A stretch of 64,000 nt of DNA. Origin: Hymenobacter gelipurpurascens. GTDB taxonomy: Bacteria; Bacteroidota; Bacteroidia; Cytophagales; Hymenobacteraceae. This document shows positions 9,189 to 17,681 of this stretch, one piece after another. Positions within the stretch are counted from its first letter, which is position 1. Each line of letters starts with the position of its first letter. A model generated the notes under the pieces. It was given only the letters and a program-made list of their open reading frames with translations, made no database searches and was not told where the DNA came from. The stretch spans positions 1,178,001-1,242,000 of the forward strand of contig NZ_FYEW01000002.1 of NCBI RefSeq assembly GCF_900187375.1, written 5' to 3'. A program made the position numbers and the translations under genes.

Positions 9189-9677
9189 ATGTCTGACTCT
9201 CCCAAACTCACCCACCTCAACGCCGCCGGCCAGCCCGCCATGGTAGATGTGGGCGCCAAAACCCCGACCCGCCGTGTAGCCCGGGCCCGCAGCCGCGTGA
9301 TTCTCGGCCCCGAAATCATGGCGCTGGTGCGCGAAGGCGACCTACCCACCCGCAAAGGCCCCGTGTTCCAGACCGCTATTCTGGCCGGCATCATGGGTGC
9401 CAAACGCACGTCGGAGCTGATTCCGCTGTGTCACCCGTTGGGCCTCGATGATTGCCAGGTGCGCATAGAAGTGGATGGACCGGATGCCGTTGTCATTGAA
9501 TGCACGGCCACCGTAACGGGCAAAACCGGCGTAGAAATGGAAGCCCTGACCGGCGCTTCGGTGGCGGCGCTTACCATTTATGATATGTGCAAAGCGCTGT
9601 CGCACAACATCATCATTCAGGAAACGCGGCTAGTTGAGAAGACTGGCGGCAAGCAAGACTTTCATTATGCCGGATAA
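9189..9677 (+). CDS. moaC: cyclic pyranopterin monophosphate synthase MoaC
   Basis: Acts with MoaA to turn GTP into cyclic pyranopterin monophosphate. 162 residues beginning MSDSPKLTHLNAAGQPAMVDV. Signature stretches are all present: AGIMGAKRTSELIPLCHPL, EMEALTGASVAALTIYDMCKA with the conserved Asp and Lys of the active site, and a basic start region RRVARARSRV. The next gene overlaps its 3' end by 11 bases, so the two are translationally coupled. Confidence 0.96.
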   Translation: MSDSPKLTHLNAAGQPAMVDVGAKTPTRRVARARSRVILGPEIMALVREGDLPTRKGPVFQTAILAGIMGAKRTSELIPLCHPLGLDDCQVRIEVDGPDAVVIECTATVTGKTGVEMEALTGASVAALTIYDMCKALSHNIIIQETRLVEKTGGKQDFHYAG

Positions 9678-10848
9678 CACTGCCTCCGCTAGGCCACATG
9701 CCAAGCACGCCAAAATAGCGCGGCCCGATGTGGGCGAGTTTGGTCGGCACGAGCTGGCTATTCTCGGGGCACCCTGCGGCAAAATCAAGGAGCTGGTGGC
9801 GCGCCTGCTTCCCCACCTTGCGCCGACCCTGCAAGTGGCCTACGTAGATGCCGACCACGCCGCCGGCGACGATGCGGCCCAAGGCGGCAGCGGCGGTCAG
9901 GATGCCATTCTGCAAGCCGGGGCTGCCGCCGAGCTGACCGATAAAATCACGTTTACGCGGCTGGATCTGAAGCGGGACTTTTCCTCCTTTGCCCAGCAGG
10001 AATGGCTGCAGCACCAAAGCCTGGTGCTGGTGAATGGCAACCACTTCCGGGCGCGGCAGCAAATCGTGATTCTGGATCCTACTAAGCCCGTAGAAAAGAA
10101 GCTGGAACGCCTTACAGATGTACGACTGCTGCTGCTCCCCGGAGGCATAACGGAAGTACCTGGCTATCTGCAGGCACATCTGGCCACGCAGCCACAAGTG
10201 CCCGTGCTGGCCCTCTCCGATACCGCCGCCATTGCCGAATTTGTGCGCAGCTGGTGGCAGCAGGCTCTACCGCCGTTGCGCGGCCTCGTGCTGGCGGGTG
10301 GCCTTAGCCAACGCATGGGCCAGGACAAGGGCCGACTGGCCTACCATGGCCAGGAGCAGCGCGCTCACGCTGCGGGCCTATTGAAAGGTATTTGTCAGGA
10401 TGTGCTGGTTTCGTGTAGGCCAGAGCAGGCAACGGAGCTGGAAGTCGCTGGCCTTCAGCCCCTTCCCGATACGTTCGCAGGCCTGGGTCCGATGGGCGGC
10501 ATCCTGTCCGCCTTCCAGCTTGACCCCAACGCGGCCTGGCTGGTAGTGGCCTGCGACCTGCCCTTCCTCACGGAGCAGACGCTAGGCCGCCTTCTGCAGA
10601 AACGCAATGCCGGCAAGATGGCCACGGCTTTTCAAAGCCCTGAAAATGAGTGGCCCGAGCCGCTTATCACCATCTGGGAGCCGCGCAGCTACGGCACGCT
10701 GCTGCGCTTCCTGAGTCTCGGCTACTCCTGCCCCCGTAAGGCGCTCATCAACTCCGATATTGAGCTGCTGCCCACGCCCAACCCGCAGGATTTGCGCAAC
10801 GTGAATACGCCCGAAGAGGCAGAGCAGGCCAAGCGGGATTTGGGATAG
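9667..10848 (+). CDS. mobA: MobA-like nucleotidyltransferase with MobB-like N-terminal domain
   Basis: 393 residues from the ATG at 9667, which overlaps the last codons of moaC. The C-terminal half (from about residue 205) is a MobA-type nucleotidyltransferase with LVLAGGLSQRMGQDKGRL (GGxSxRMGxDK motif), LGPMGGILSAF and the metal-site CDLPFL; it would attach GMP or CMP to the cofactor. The N-terminal half (about 20-200) has a Rossmann-like layout that recalls MobB, but the P-loop position reads GAPCGKIKE (about 34-42), not a clean GxxxxGK[ST]. So this may be a MobB-MobA fusion whose MobB half has lost GTP binding; that part is inference. It ends at a large palindromic repeat. Confidence 0.85.
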   Translation: MPDNTASARPHAKHAKIARPDVGEFGRHELAILGAPCGKIKELVARLLPHLAPTLQVAYVDADHAAGDDAAQGGSGGQDAILQAGAAAELTDKITFTRLDLKRDFSSFAQQEWLQHQSLVLVNGNHFRARQQIVILDPTKPVEKKLERLTDVRLLLLPGGITEVPGYLQAHLATQPQVPVLALSDTAAIAEFVRSWWQQALPPLRGLVLAGGLSQRMGQDKGRLAYHGQEQRAHAAGLLKGICQDVLVSCRPEQATELEVAGLQPLPDTFAGLGPMGGILSAFQLDPNAAWLVVACDLPFLTEQTLGRLLQKRNAGKMATAFQSPENEWPEPLITIWEPRSYGTLLRFLSLGYSCPRKALINSDIELLPTPNPQDLRNVNTPEEAEQAKRDLG

Positions 10849-10855
10849 ATTTATA

Positions 10856-11098
10856 GAACGAGGCTCCCCTCCTGGGAAAGGAGGAATTGGGGGTGGTTGA
10901 CTGGCCTAGAACAAAATCGCTGTCATGCTGAGCTTGTCGAAGCATCTCTACCGCTTCGTTGAAAAGCCCTAGGCCAATTAGTTAGCCAGAGGTAGAGATG
11001 CTTCGACTTCGCTCAGCATGACGGTCTTTTATTGATTTACAGAGTAAACAACGATTGGTCCCCCAACCCTTCCTTTCCTAGGAGGGGAGCCTTGTTCC
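10856..11098. repeat. nested palindromic repeat between mobA and moaE
   Basis: Two inverted repeats lie one inside the other between converging genes. The outer arms (about 10856-10898 and 11053-11098) share the pattern GGCTCCCCTCCT...GGAAAGGA...GGGGG and pair imperfectly. Inside them sits copy 1 of the window's hairpin repeat (10921-11023). The structure could end transcription from both sides. It looks like one repeat family inserted into another. Confidence 0.8.
10921..11023 (-). repeat. hairpin repeat, copy 1 (reverse orientation)
   Basis: Arms 10921-10952 and 10991-11023 read GTCATGCTGAGC..GTCGAAGCATCTCTACC and its near-complement. The loop is asymmetric; reverse-complemented it aligns with the loops of the copies at 41930 and 53081 (TCT..CTAA...TGGCCTAG......AACGAAGC). 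So this copy is inverted relative to the other two. A TAGGCCA heptamer sits in the loop at 10970. Confidence 0.85.
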
Positions 11099-11105
11099 TA
11101 CAGGC

Positions 11106-11522
11106 CTACGGGTGGGCGGCCACCCACACGTCACCATCTTCGTAGAACTCTTTCTTCCAGATGGTTACAACCTGCTTTAGGGTATCAATGATATACTGGC
11201 AGGCGGCGAAGCTTTCGGCGCGGTGCGGGGTAGAAACGGCCACGATTACGGCCACATCACCAATGTACAGGGTGCCTTTGCGGTGAATAACGGTTACCTT
11301 TTCCAGCATAGGCCACTTTTCCTGGGCTTGCTCGGCCACTTTGCGCAGCTGGTGCAGCGCCATGCTGTCGTAGGCCTCATACTCCAGGCGCACCACGGGG
11401 CGGCCGGTGCTTTTGTTGCGGACGGTGCCGATGAAAGTATTTACGGCCCCGGCGCCATCGGACTGCACGGTTTGCAGGGCGGCGGCCACATCAATGGGCT
11501 GGTCGGTGAGTTCGATTATCAT
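11106..11522 (-). CDS. moaE: molybdopterin synthase catalytic subunit MoaE
   Basis: The large subunit of molybdopterin synthase; with thiocarboxylated MoaD it adds the dithiolene sulfurs to cyclic pyranopterin monophosphate. 138 residues. Visible: GAVNTFIGTVRN near the start, LEYEAYDSMA, VTVIHRKGTLYIGD, STPHRAESFAAC, and the catalytic lysine region TIWKKEFYEDG. Follows moaD on the minus strand with an 82-base gap. The stop TAG lies in an AGGCCTA motif. Confidence 0.95.
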   Translation of the reverse strand: MIIELTDQPIDVAAALQTVQSDGAGAVNTFIGTVRNKSTGRPVVRLEYEAYDSMALHQLRKVAEQAQEKWPMLEKVTVIHRKGTLYIGDVAVIVAVSTPHRAESFAACQYIIDTLKQVVTIWKKEFYEDGDVWVAAHP

Positions 11523-11604
11523 GCAGGAACGCCCGCAGCGGGCGGGCGTGGCTTATATTATTGCGGGAGAGAAAGGCGCAGCGTAGGAGGCTGCCAGCAC
11601 TGGC

Positions 11605-11847
11605 CTAGCCGCCGCTTACGGGCGGAATCAGGGCAATTTCGTCGCGTTCATGCAGGGGTGCATCGTCGGGAGCGTACTCATTATTGACGGCCACCGCCAG
11701 GCTTGAGAGGCGGCTCAACCCCGGATACTCTTGGCGCAGCTGCCCCAGCAATTCCTGCACCGACTGCCCCTCGGGAGCCGTTAGGTCTAGGGTTGGCTGG
11801 CCTACGATTTCCCGGGCAATGCCAAACAGCGCTATTTTCAGATTCAT
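11605..11847 (-). CDS. moaD: molybdopterin synthase sulfur carrier MoaD
   Basis: An 80-residue ubiquitin-like protein ending in the required diglycine (PPVSGG), which is adenylylated by MoeB and then carries sulfur to MoaE. Beta-grasp features: MNLKIALFGIAREIVG at the start, EIALIPPVSGG at the end. First gene of a moaD-moaE pair, divergent from moaA across about 258 bases. The two terminal glycine codons are followed directly by a TAG that is part of a TGGCCTA heptamer. Confidence 0.94.
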   Translation of the reverse strand: MNLKIALFGIAREIVGQPTLDLTAPEGQSVQELLGQLRQEYPGLSRLSSLAVAVNNEYAPDDAPLHERDEIALIPPVSGG

Positions 11848-12105
11848 TTTTCTTTGATTTGGTGGGTAGAAGCTGCTGGTTTGCGCAGATACGCCTGTTT
11901 TCGTTTCTGCCCGGCGGGTATTGTGTAAACTACAGCGGCCTGCCGGTTGTTACAGAACGCTATACCTGAAAATCGGAACATCTTCTGCCCCGCATATGCG
12001 TACAGGACCCAACTACGCAGATTCCGACTTTTAGAGCGACGATTACTGCACAAAAATCGTTCTTCTCTGGTACCTGCACCTCATCTGCGCAATCTTTCCG
12101 ATTCT

Positions 12106-13110
12106 ATGTCTGCTGCTCCGTCTGTTCTGTTTGATAACCATGGCCGTCCGCTGGAATACCTGCGGCTGGCCGTTACGGACCGCTGCAACCTGCGCTGCTT
12201 CTACTGTATGCCCGAAGAAGGCATCAAATACATGCCGAAGCAGGAGCTGCTGACCTACGAGGAAATGGAGCGTCTTGTAGCCATCATGGCGGGCCTGGGC
12301 GTGCGCAAAGTGCGCCTCACGGGTGGTGAGCCCTTCGTGCGCCGCGACCTGGTGCCCTTCATGAGCCGCTTGTCCGAAATACCGGGCATCGAGGAGCTGA
12401 CCATGACCACCAACGGCGTGCTTACGGCGCCCCACGTGCCGGAGCTGGCCCGCATGGGCGTGAAGGCCGTGAACCTGAGCCTCGACACCATGGACCGGGC
12501 CCGGTTCACCAGCATCACACGCCGCGATGAGTTGCCCCGCGTCATGGAAACATTCTACGCCTTGCTGGCGGCGGGGATCCGGGTGAAAATCAATGCCGTG
12601 GTGATGGACGGCCAGAACACCCAAGACATTTTGCCCCTAGCCGAGCTAACCCGCGACTTGCCCGTGGACGTGCGCTTTATTGAGGAAATGCCCTTCAACG
12701 GAGGCAGCCATGCCGCTACGCTCCCCTGGAACCACGTTCGAATTCGGGAGCACCTGGAGCTGAACCTGGGTACGCTGGAACCAGTGGTGTCTCGCCCCGG
12801 CGACACGGCTTCGCATTACACCGTTGCCGGCCACCAGGGCCGGGTGGGCATTATTGCGGCCTACTCGCGCACCTTCTGTGGCACCTGCAACCGCATCCGC
12901 CTGACGGCGGAAGGCGGCCTCAAAACCTGCCTCTACGACCAAGGGGTACTCGATATTCGGGCACTGTTGCGCGGCGGCTCCTCCGATGCCGACATTGTAG
13001 CAGCCCTAACGTCAGCTTTCCGCAACCGCGCCGCCGATGGGTTCGAGGCCGAGCGCCAGCGCCCCCTGCACCAGCTCAGCTTCGAGTCGATGAGCACGAT
13101 TGGAGGGTAG
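12106..13110 (+). CDS. moaA: GTP 3',8-cyclase MoaA
   Basis: The radical-SAM enzyme that starts molybdenum-cofactor synthesis from GTP. I choose the ATG at 12106 (MSAAPSVLFDNHGRPLEYLR); the frame stays open 53 codons further up but that stretch is not MoaA-like. 334 residues. The SAM iron-sulfur site is Cys 27, 31 and 34 (CNLRCFYC); the second cluster cysteines are in FCGTCNR and KTCLYD near the C-terminus; the protein ends in the functional diglycine (TIGG). The region between it and moaD should hold divergent promoters; no clear riboswitch fold was recognised there. Confidence 0.95.
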   Translation: MSAAPSVLFDNHGRPLEYLRLAVTDRCNLRCFYCMPEEGIKYMPKQELLTYEEMERLVAIMAGLGVRKVRLTGGEPFVRRDLVPFMSRLSEIPGIEELTMTTNGVLTAPHVPELARMGVKAVNLSLDTMDRARFTSITRRDELPRVMETFYALLAAGIRVKINAVVMDGQNTQDILPLAELTRDLPVDVRFIEEMPFNGGSHAATLPWNHVRIREHLELNLGTLEPVVSRPGDTASHYTVAGHQGRVGIIAAYSRTFCGTCNRIRLTAEGGLKTCLYDQGVLDIRALLRGGSSDADIVAALTSAFRNRAADGFEAERQRPLHQLSFESMSTIGG

Positions 13111-13173
13111 TCCTGCACTAAATTTCTTGTGGGGCGGGGTGATAGTTGCGGGAAAAGCTGATTAATACGCAGA

Positions 13174-13770
13174 ATGGCACCTCCTATGACCTCTTCTGTT
13201 TCGCTTTTGCCCGCCCCGCTAGCTGCGGCCTCCCTGGCGGAGGAACTACGCGCCGACCGCACCGGCACGCTTACTCGCCTCTACCATCGCACGTTCCCAA
13301 TGGTGCGCCGCCATGTGCTGGAGCGTGGCGGCACAACCCAGGATGCTAAAGATGTCTTTCAGGATGCGTTGATCGTGTTTTACGAAAAGACGGTAAGCGG
13401 CCAGCTCGTTCTCACCTGCTCAGCCAGCACCTACTTAGTAGGTGTGAGCCGCAATCTGTGGCAGCAGGAGCTCAGCCGCCGGAACCGTTTGCCTCTTTCG
13501 GAGCTGAATGAGGCGCATGCGCAGCTACCTGATGCAGCTGATACCCCGTCTGCCGCGCCCGCTCTGGCGGTGCTGGAATATGTGGCACAGCTCGGCGAAA
13601 AGTGCCAACGCCTTCTGCTCTCGTTCTACTATTTCCAGCAGCCGCTGGAGCAGATTGCGGCGGAGAATAACTACGGTACTGTTCGCTCGGCCACAGTACA
13701 GAAGTTCAAGTGCCTGGAGCGGCTGCGGAAAGCCGTGCGTCAAGCCGTTGCCTTTCCAGCTGCGTCCTAG
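13174..13770 (+). CDS. ECF-type RNA polymerase sigma factor
   Basis: 198 residues with sigma-70 region 2 (LTRLYHRTFPMVRRHVLERGG...DAKDVFQDALIVFYEK, about 32-75) and a region 4 helix-turn-helix in the C-terminal part (CQRLLLSFYYFQQPLEQIAAENNY followed by SATVQKFKCLERLR). Region 2 to region 4 spacing and length fit extracytoplasmic-function sigma factors of Bacteroidota. Its TAG stop is part of a CTAGGCCA element and the next ATG follows three bases later, so it is surely co-transcribed with the 98-residue gene. Start uncertain: ATGs occur at 13174 and 13186. Confidence 0.88.
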   Translation: MAPPMTSSVSLLPAPLAAASLAEELRADRTGTLTRLYHRTFPMVRRHVLERGGTTQDAKDVFQDALIVFYEKTVSGQLVLTCSASTYLVGVSRNLWQQELSRRNRLPLSELNEAHAQLPDAADTPSAAPALAVLEYVAQLGEKCQRLLLSFYYFQQPLEQIAAENNYGTVRSATVQKFKCLERLRKAVRQAVAFPAAS

Positions 13771-13773
13771 GCC

Positions 13774-14070
13774 ATGCGTCCGGAGCTCGAACACTTGCAA
13801 CACCTGGAGTACCACCTGCTAGGCCACTCCAGCCCCACTGAAGCCGCGCAGTGGCAAGCCCGACTGCAGCTAGATCCGGCGCTGGCCGCCGAGGCAGAGC
13901 AGCAGCAGCACCTGTACCAAGGCCTTTTCTTGGCTGGTCGCCAGCAGCTTCGGCAGGAACTGAATGAGATTCATGTTCAGCTCTACCGCCCCCGGCGCAC
14001 ATGGCTGCGCAATGCCGTAGCGCGCCTGCATCAGGCCCTTCGGGTGCCTCGGCTGCCTGCCCGCCGCTAA
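13774..14070 (+). CDS. small protein after sigma factor, anti-sigma-like N-terminus
   Basis: 98 residues, starting three bases after the sigma-factor stop. The first half (YHLLGHSSPTEAAQWQARL..DPALAAEAEQQQ) resembles the helical N-terminal part of anti-sigma factors (a YLLGxLSPEE-like start followed by a DP-x-LAAE helix). There is no zinc-binding HxxxCxxC and no membrane helix; the C-terminus is strongly basic. It may bind the sigma factor in the cytoplasm; that is inferred from position and the weak pattern. Confidence 0.65.
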   Translation: MRPELEHLQHLEYHLLGHSSPTEAAQWQARLQLDPALAAEAEQQQHLYQGLFLAGRQQLRQELNEIHVQLYRPRRTWLRNAVARLHQALRVPRLPARR

Positions 14071-14157
14071 TACATCCCTTTCTGCATCACTGGCTTTAGG
14101 GGCTTCTTTTCGGAGCCCCTAGGCCTCTCCATGCCCTTTCACTTCTCCCTATTTGTT

Positions 14158-14853
14158 ATGTTGTTGACTCCCGAATTCCGAAAATTCGCGGTGCAAGACC
14201 GCGGCCTGAACGGCCTCACCGTTGACCGCTACCTCCACCAGCTGGAGGGCACCGCCTACCCTAACGTGATGGGCATGACCCGCTCCGTGATTGAGGAGAG
14301 GCCTACGCGCTTCGCGGAAATCGATGTGTTTTCGCGCCTGATTATGGACCGCATCATCTTTCTGGGGCAGGCCGTCGATGACCAGATAGCCAACATCATC
14401 AATGCCCAACTGCTCTTTCTGGAATCGGTGGATAACCGCAAGGACATCCTGCTCTATATCAACTCGCCCGGCGGCTCGGTGTATGCGGGACTGGGCATGT
14501 ACGACACCATGCAGTACGTGAACCCCGACGTGGCCACCATTTGCACTGGCCTAGCCGCGAGCATGGGCGCTTTTTTGCTGTGCGGCGGGGCATTAGGCAA
14601 ACGCTCGGCGCTGCCTCACGCCCGCGTCATGATTCACCAGCCCAGCGGCGGGGTGCAGGGCCCATCGGCTGATATTGAAATTACGGCTCGTGAGGTGGTG
14701 AAGCTGCGTCAGGAGCTCTACGCCATTTATGCCGAGCGCACCGGCAAAACCCCGCAGCAAATCCACGACGACTCCGACCGCGACTACTGGCTCCGCGCCG
14801 ATGAAGCCAAAGAGTACGGCCTTATTGATGAGGTGCTGGAACGAAAGCCCTAG
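14158..14853 (+). CDS. clpP: ATP-dependent Clp protease proteolytic subunit
   Basis: Serine protease subunit of the Clp machine. I take ATG 14158 ([10 protein letters not shown]) as start, giving 231 residues; an ATG nine codons upstream is possible. Motifs: [28 protein letters not shown] with the catalytic serine (about 135), and [11 protein letters not shown] with the catalytic histidine (about 160); the Asp should be in the DSDRDYWL region. No clpX or tig gene is next to it, unlike the usual arrangement, so this may be a second ClpP of the organism. It stops with TAG inside a TAGGCCTA palindrome. Confidence 0.9.
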   Translation: MLLTPEFRKFAVQDRGLNGLTVDRYLHQLEGTAYPNVMGMTRSVIEERPTRFAEIDVFSRLIMDRIIFLGQAVDDQIANIINAQLLFLESVDNRKDILLYINSPGGSVYAGLGMYDTMQYVNPDVATICTGLAASMGAFLLCGGALGKRSALPHARVMIHQPSGGVQGPSADIEITAREVVKLRQELYAIYAERTGKTPQQIHDDSDRDYWLRADEAKEYGLIDEVLERKP

Positions 14854-14879
14854 GCCTATTGGCGAAGAAAGCAGGCCGC

Positions 14880-15209
14880 TCAGTTAGCGGAAAGCTCCGG
14901 TACCAGTTTGAGCGTGAGTGTGTGGCTGTCCTGCTCGGCATAGAGCATGTGCAGCTCCAGCACCAGATAGCGCGTGGTTACGGCCTGCACCAGTAAGTAC
15001 AGCGAGGTTTCGTTGCCGGGATGCACTATTTTCTCGGCGTGGCGCGTCCAGCTGCCCAGGGGATTAATCTCGAAGTTGGGCTTGGTGCTATTCAGAAACC
15101 GAAAGTCGAAGAGCATGCTTTCCCCGATGCTGTAGTAGCCATGAAACGGCTGCGGGCCCGCCTCCACCTGCACCGTTTTCCACACCTGACAAAGTAAATT
15201 TTCTTCCAT
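14880..15209 (-). CDS. hypothetical protein, 109 aa
   Basis: Starts at the ATG ending at 15209 (MEENLLCQVWKTVQV), five bases past the stop of the molybdate transporter gene, so it is very likely the second gene of that operon. It is rich in beta-forming residues (FHGYYSIGESMLFDFRF, LYLLVQAVTTRYLVLELH) and has no signal peptide. I do not recognise a family. The frame stays open further upstream but that part overlaps the transporter in another frame. Confidence 0.7.
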   Translation of the reverse strand: MEENLLCQVWKTVQVEAGPQPFHGYYSIGESMLFDFRFLNSTKPNFEINPLGSWTRHAEKIVHPGNETSLYLLVQAVTTRYLVLELHMLYAEQDSHTLTLKLVPELSAN

Positions 15210-15214
15210 ATAAA

Positions 15215-16378
15215 TCACTTTCCTAGGCCTATCCAGCCGCGCTGCATGGCGTAGTACAGCGCCGTACCCACCACTAGGCCCACAAGGTAACCATACGGCA
15301 GCCCACTGCACAGCAACCCGACCAGCAAGGCCAGCAGCAGATCGGCGCGGGAGCCGCTGATGTCGCGCAGCAGGGTGGCCAGCGTGAGGGCCTCAAACAG
15401 CAGCAGCACGCCCAGCACCGGCAGCGGAAATATCTGTACAATCTGCTGAAAGCCCTGGCTGAAGAACAGGCCTAGCACCAAAAACAAGCCGCCATACAGC
15501 ACCACCGAGCCTCCCGTGCGGCCCCCAAACGTATAGTGGCCTACCATGCCCCCTGAGCCGTGGCACACCGGGAAGCCGCCCAGGAAGGGGTTTATAAGGT
15601 TCATGAGCGAATATGTGAAGCTGATCTGCCGCACCGTGAGCGGACGTTCCGGGAAATAATCTTCCACTACCTGCTTGGTGGCCAGCACCGAGTTGCCGAG
15701 GGAAAGCGGAATCTGGGGCAAGGCCAGCAGCACGGCGCCCAGCAGCACATCGGACCAAGCGGGTACGTGCCAGCTGGGCAGGTGCAGGGCTACGGCACGC
15801 TGCGCGGTACCAAGATCGAGCTTGAACACGAGGCCGTAGGCCACTCCCAGCGCAAGCACGACCAAGGCAGCCGGCCAGCGCCGGTTGCCCAATAGCACGG
15901 CCGTAATCAGAAAACCTGCGGCGGCCAGCGCGTAGCCCGCTAGGCCATCGGCAGGCACGTACTGTTTAAGAGCCAGGGTAGCCAGCTGCAGGGCCAGGCC
16001 AAACTGAATGCCGCGCACCACGGTTTTGGGCACCAGCCGGGCCAGAGCATCAATCAGCCCGGTAACGGAAAGCACAAACATGCTGATGCCAATGGCCAGT
16101 CCGCCCCCGAAAATAACCCGACCCGGAATTTTCTGGGCAATAACCAGGGCAGCAAAGGCCTTCAGGGGCTGTACGGGCATAGGCATGCCGTACCACAGCC
16201 CCGAAAACATCTGCATCAGGCCAAACATGATGAGCACCCCGGCGCTATCTACCCCCGAAGCGGCAATAATGCCGATGAGCAGGGGCAGGTCGGTTCCCAA
16301 GTCCCCGAAGGCTCCCGCCAGCTCATTGCGGTCGAAGCGGATGCGGGGGCGTTTGGGCGTTGTAGCGGTAAGCGGCAT
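15215..16378 (-). CDS. MOT1-type molybdate transporter
   Basis: 387 residues with about 10-12 membrane segments. The two conserved blocks of the MOT1 (SulP-related) molybdate transporter family are clear: ELAGAFGDLGTDLPLLIG near the start and GGFPVCHGSGGMVGHY in the second half. Unlike classic SulP proteins there is no STAS domain. Known plant and bacterial members take up molybdate with high affinity; its position among eight cofactor genes supports molybdate over sulfate. Two small genes form the operon: this one and the 109-residue protein. Confidence 0.88.
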   Translation of the reverse strand: MPLTATTPKRPRIRFDRNELAGAFGDLGTDLPLLIGIIAASGVDSAGVLIMFGLMQMFSGLWYGMPMPVQPLKAFAALVIAQKIPGRVIFGGGLAIGISMFVLSVTGLIDALARLVPKTVVRGIQFGLALQLATLALKQYVPADGLAGYALAAAGFLITAVLLGNRRWPAALVVLALGVAYGLVFKLDLGTAQRAVALHLPSWHVPAWSDVLLGAVLLALPQIPLSLGNSVLATKQVVEDYFPERPLTVRQISFTYSLMNLINPFLGGFPVCHGSGGMVGHYTFGGRTGGSVVLYGGLFLVLGLFFSQGFQQIVQIFPLPVLGVLLLFEALTLATLLRDISGSRADLLLALLVGLLCSGLPYGYLVGLVVGTALYYAMQRGWIGLGK

Positions 16379-16468
16379 TAGGAGGCGAAAGCGGATGGAC
16401 TAGTAAAAGTAGGAGAAGCAAGCCGCCCGTTGGCAGACCTAGGCCACCCTACCGGAGGCTAGGCTCTG

Positions 16469-17566
16469 CTACGCATCTACGGCCTGCTCTTCCCAGGCCA
16501 GTATTCCTCCATCGAGGTTGAGTAGGTTGGAGAAGCCGAACTTGGTTTGAAGCTGCTCGATAGCGCGGGCACTGCGGGAGCCGGAACGGCAATACACCAC
16601 CACCGGATGATGCCGGGGCACCGCCGCGACGCCCTTCTCCAGGCTGCTCAGCGGCAGCAAAGTAGCCCCGAAGATGTGGCCGGCGGCGTATTCATCGGGC
16701 TCCCGCACATCCAGCAGAAACGGCGGGTGCTCCGAGGCCAGCATCTCCTGCAGCTCCCGTACTGATACGGCATTCACGCCCGCGCCACAATAGTCGGCGT
16801 AGTCGGCGGGGTTAGCCGTATCCAGGTTGATAGGCGCATGGTCGGGGCGGCGGGCAAAGTTCAGGAACCGGGTCTGAAACGTGAGCACATCCAGCATCCA
16901 GAGCCTTCCCGAAAGCACCTGCCCAATGCCCAGCACCACCTTCAGGGCTTCGGTGGCCTGGGCCGTGCCTACTAGGCCGGGCAGCACGCCCAGCACGCCG
17001 GTTGCGTCGCAGTTAGGCGCTTCGTCGGCCGCCGGCGGCTGCGGAAACAGGCAGCGGTACGTGGGCCCGCCCCGGAAATTGAATACCGAAACCTGGCCCT
17101 CAAACTTGTAGATAGCCCCCGAAACCAAGGGCTTGCCAAGGCTTACGCAGGCATCATTGAGCAGGTAGCGGGTCGGGAAGTTATCGGAGCCATCTACCAC
17201 CACATCGTAATTTTCTACCAAGGCCCGCACATTCCCGAGGGTGGCGCGGCACGTATGCACCTCTGTGTGTACCAGCGGGTTGATGCGCCGCACGGCCCGA
17301 CTGGCGGCTTCGGCTTTCAACTGGCCCAGGTCGGCGGGGCCGTACAGGATTTGGCGCTGCAGGTTGCTGGCCTCCACCTTGTCGGCATCTACAATGCCCA
17401 GCGTGCCCACTCCGGCCGCCGCCAGATACTGCAGCACCGGGCAGCCCAGGCCTCCGGCACCCACCACCAACACGCGGGCATTTTTGAGACGCAGCTGGCC
17501 TTCCTCCCCTATTTCGGGCAGTTGCAGATGGCGACGATAGATCTGGCGTTCTTCGGAAGTGAGCAT
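16469..17566 (-). CDS. moeB: MoeB/ThiF-type adenylyltransferase with rhodanese domain
   Basis: Activates the MoaD C-terminus with ATP and probably supplies its sulfur. I use the ATG ending at 17566 (MLTSEERQIYRRH, the usual E1-like start), giving 365 residues. The adenylation domain has the GAGGLG nucleotide loop (36-41), RQILY, DGSDNFPTRYLLND and the PNCDATGVLG stretch. A rhodanese domain covers about residues 270-360 with active-site Cys 326 in VVVYCRSGSRS. I do not see the two CxxC zinc pairs of E. coli MoeB. Divergent from fdhD, which also needs sulfur transfer. Confidence 0.92.
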   Translation of the reverse strand: MLTSEERQIYRRHLQLPEIGEEGQLRLKNARVLVVGAGGLGCPVLQYLAAAGVGTLGIVDADKVEASNLQRQILYGPADLGQLKAEAASRAVRRINPLVHTEVHTCRATLGNVRALVENYDVVVDGSDNFPTRYLLNDACVSLGKPLVSGAIYKFEGQVSVFNFRGGPTYRCLFPQPPAADEAPNCDATGVLGVLPGLVGTAQATEALKVVLGIGQVLSGRLWMLDVLTFQTRFLNFARRPDHAPINLDTANPADYADYCGAGVNAVSVRELQEMLASEHPPFLLDVREPDEYAAGHIFGATLLPLSSLEKGVAAVPRHHPVVVYCRSGSRSARAIEQLQTKFGFSNLLNLDGGILAWEEQAVDA

Positions 17567-17681
17567 ACTTAAAGATAGCAGGCGGAAAAGGTGTCGCGCA
17601 AACGACACATCGGCTGCCTTTGCTCAAACTTACTTCCGGCCTATAAGGTTAAAGAATCGGGAATAGGCCACTCCCTACCTA

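Noticed and set aside
14088..14120. Hairpin AGGGGCT...AGCCCCT before clpP as a terminator
   Set aside because: No T-tract follows; may only be a small hairpin containing CCTAGG.
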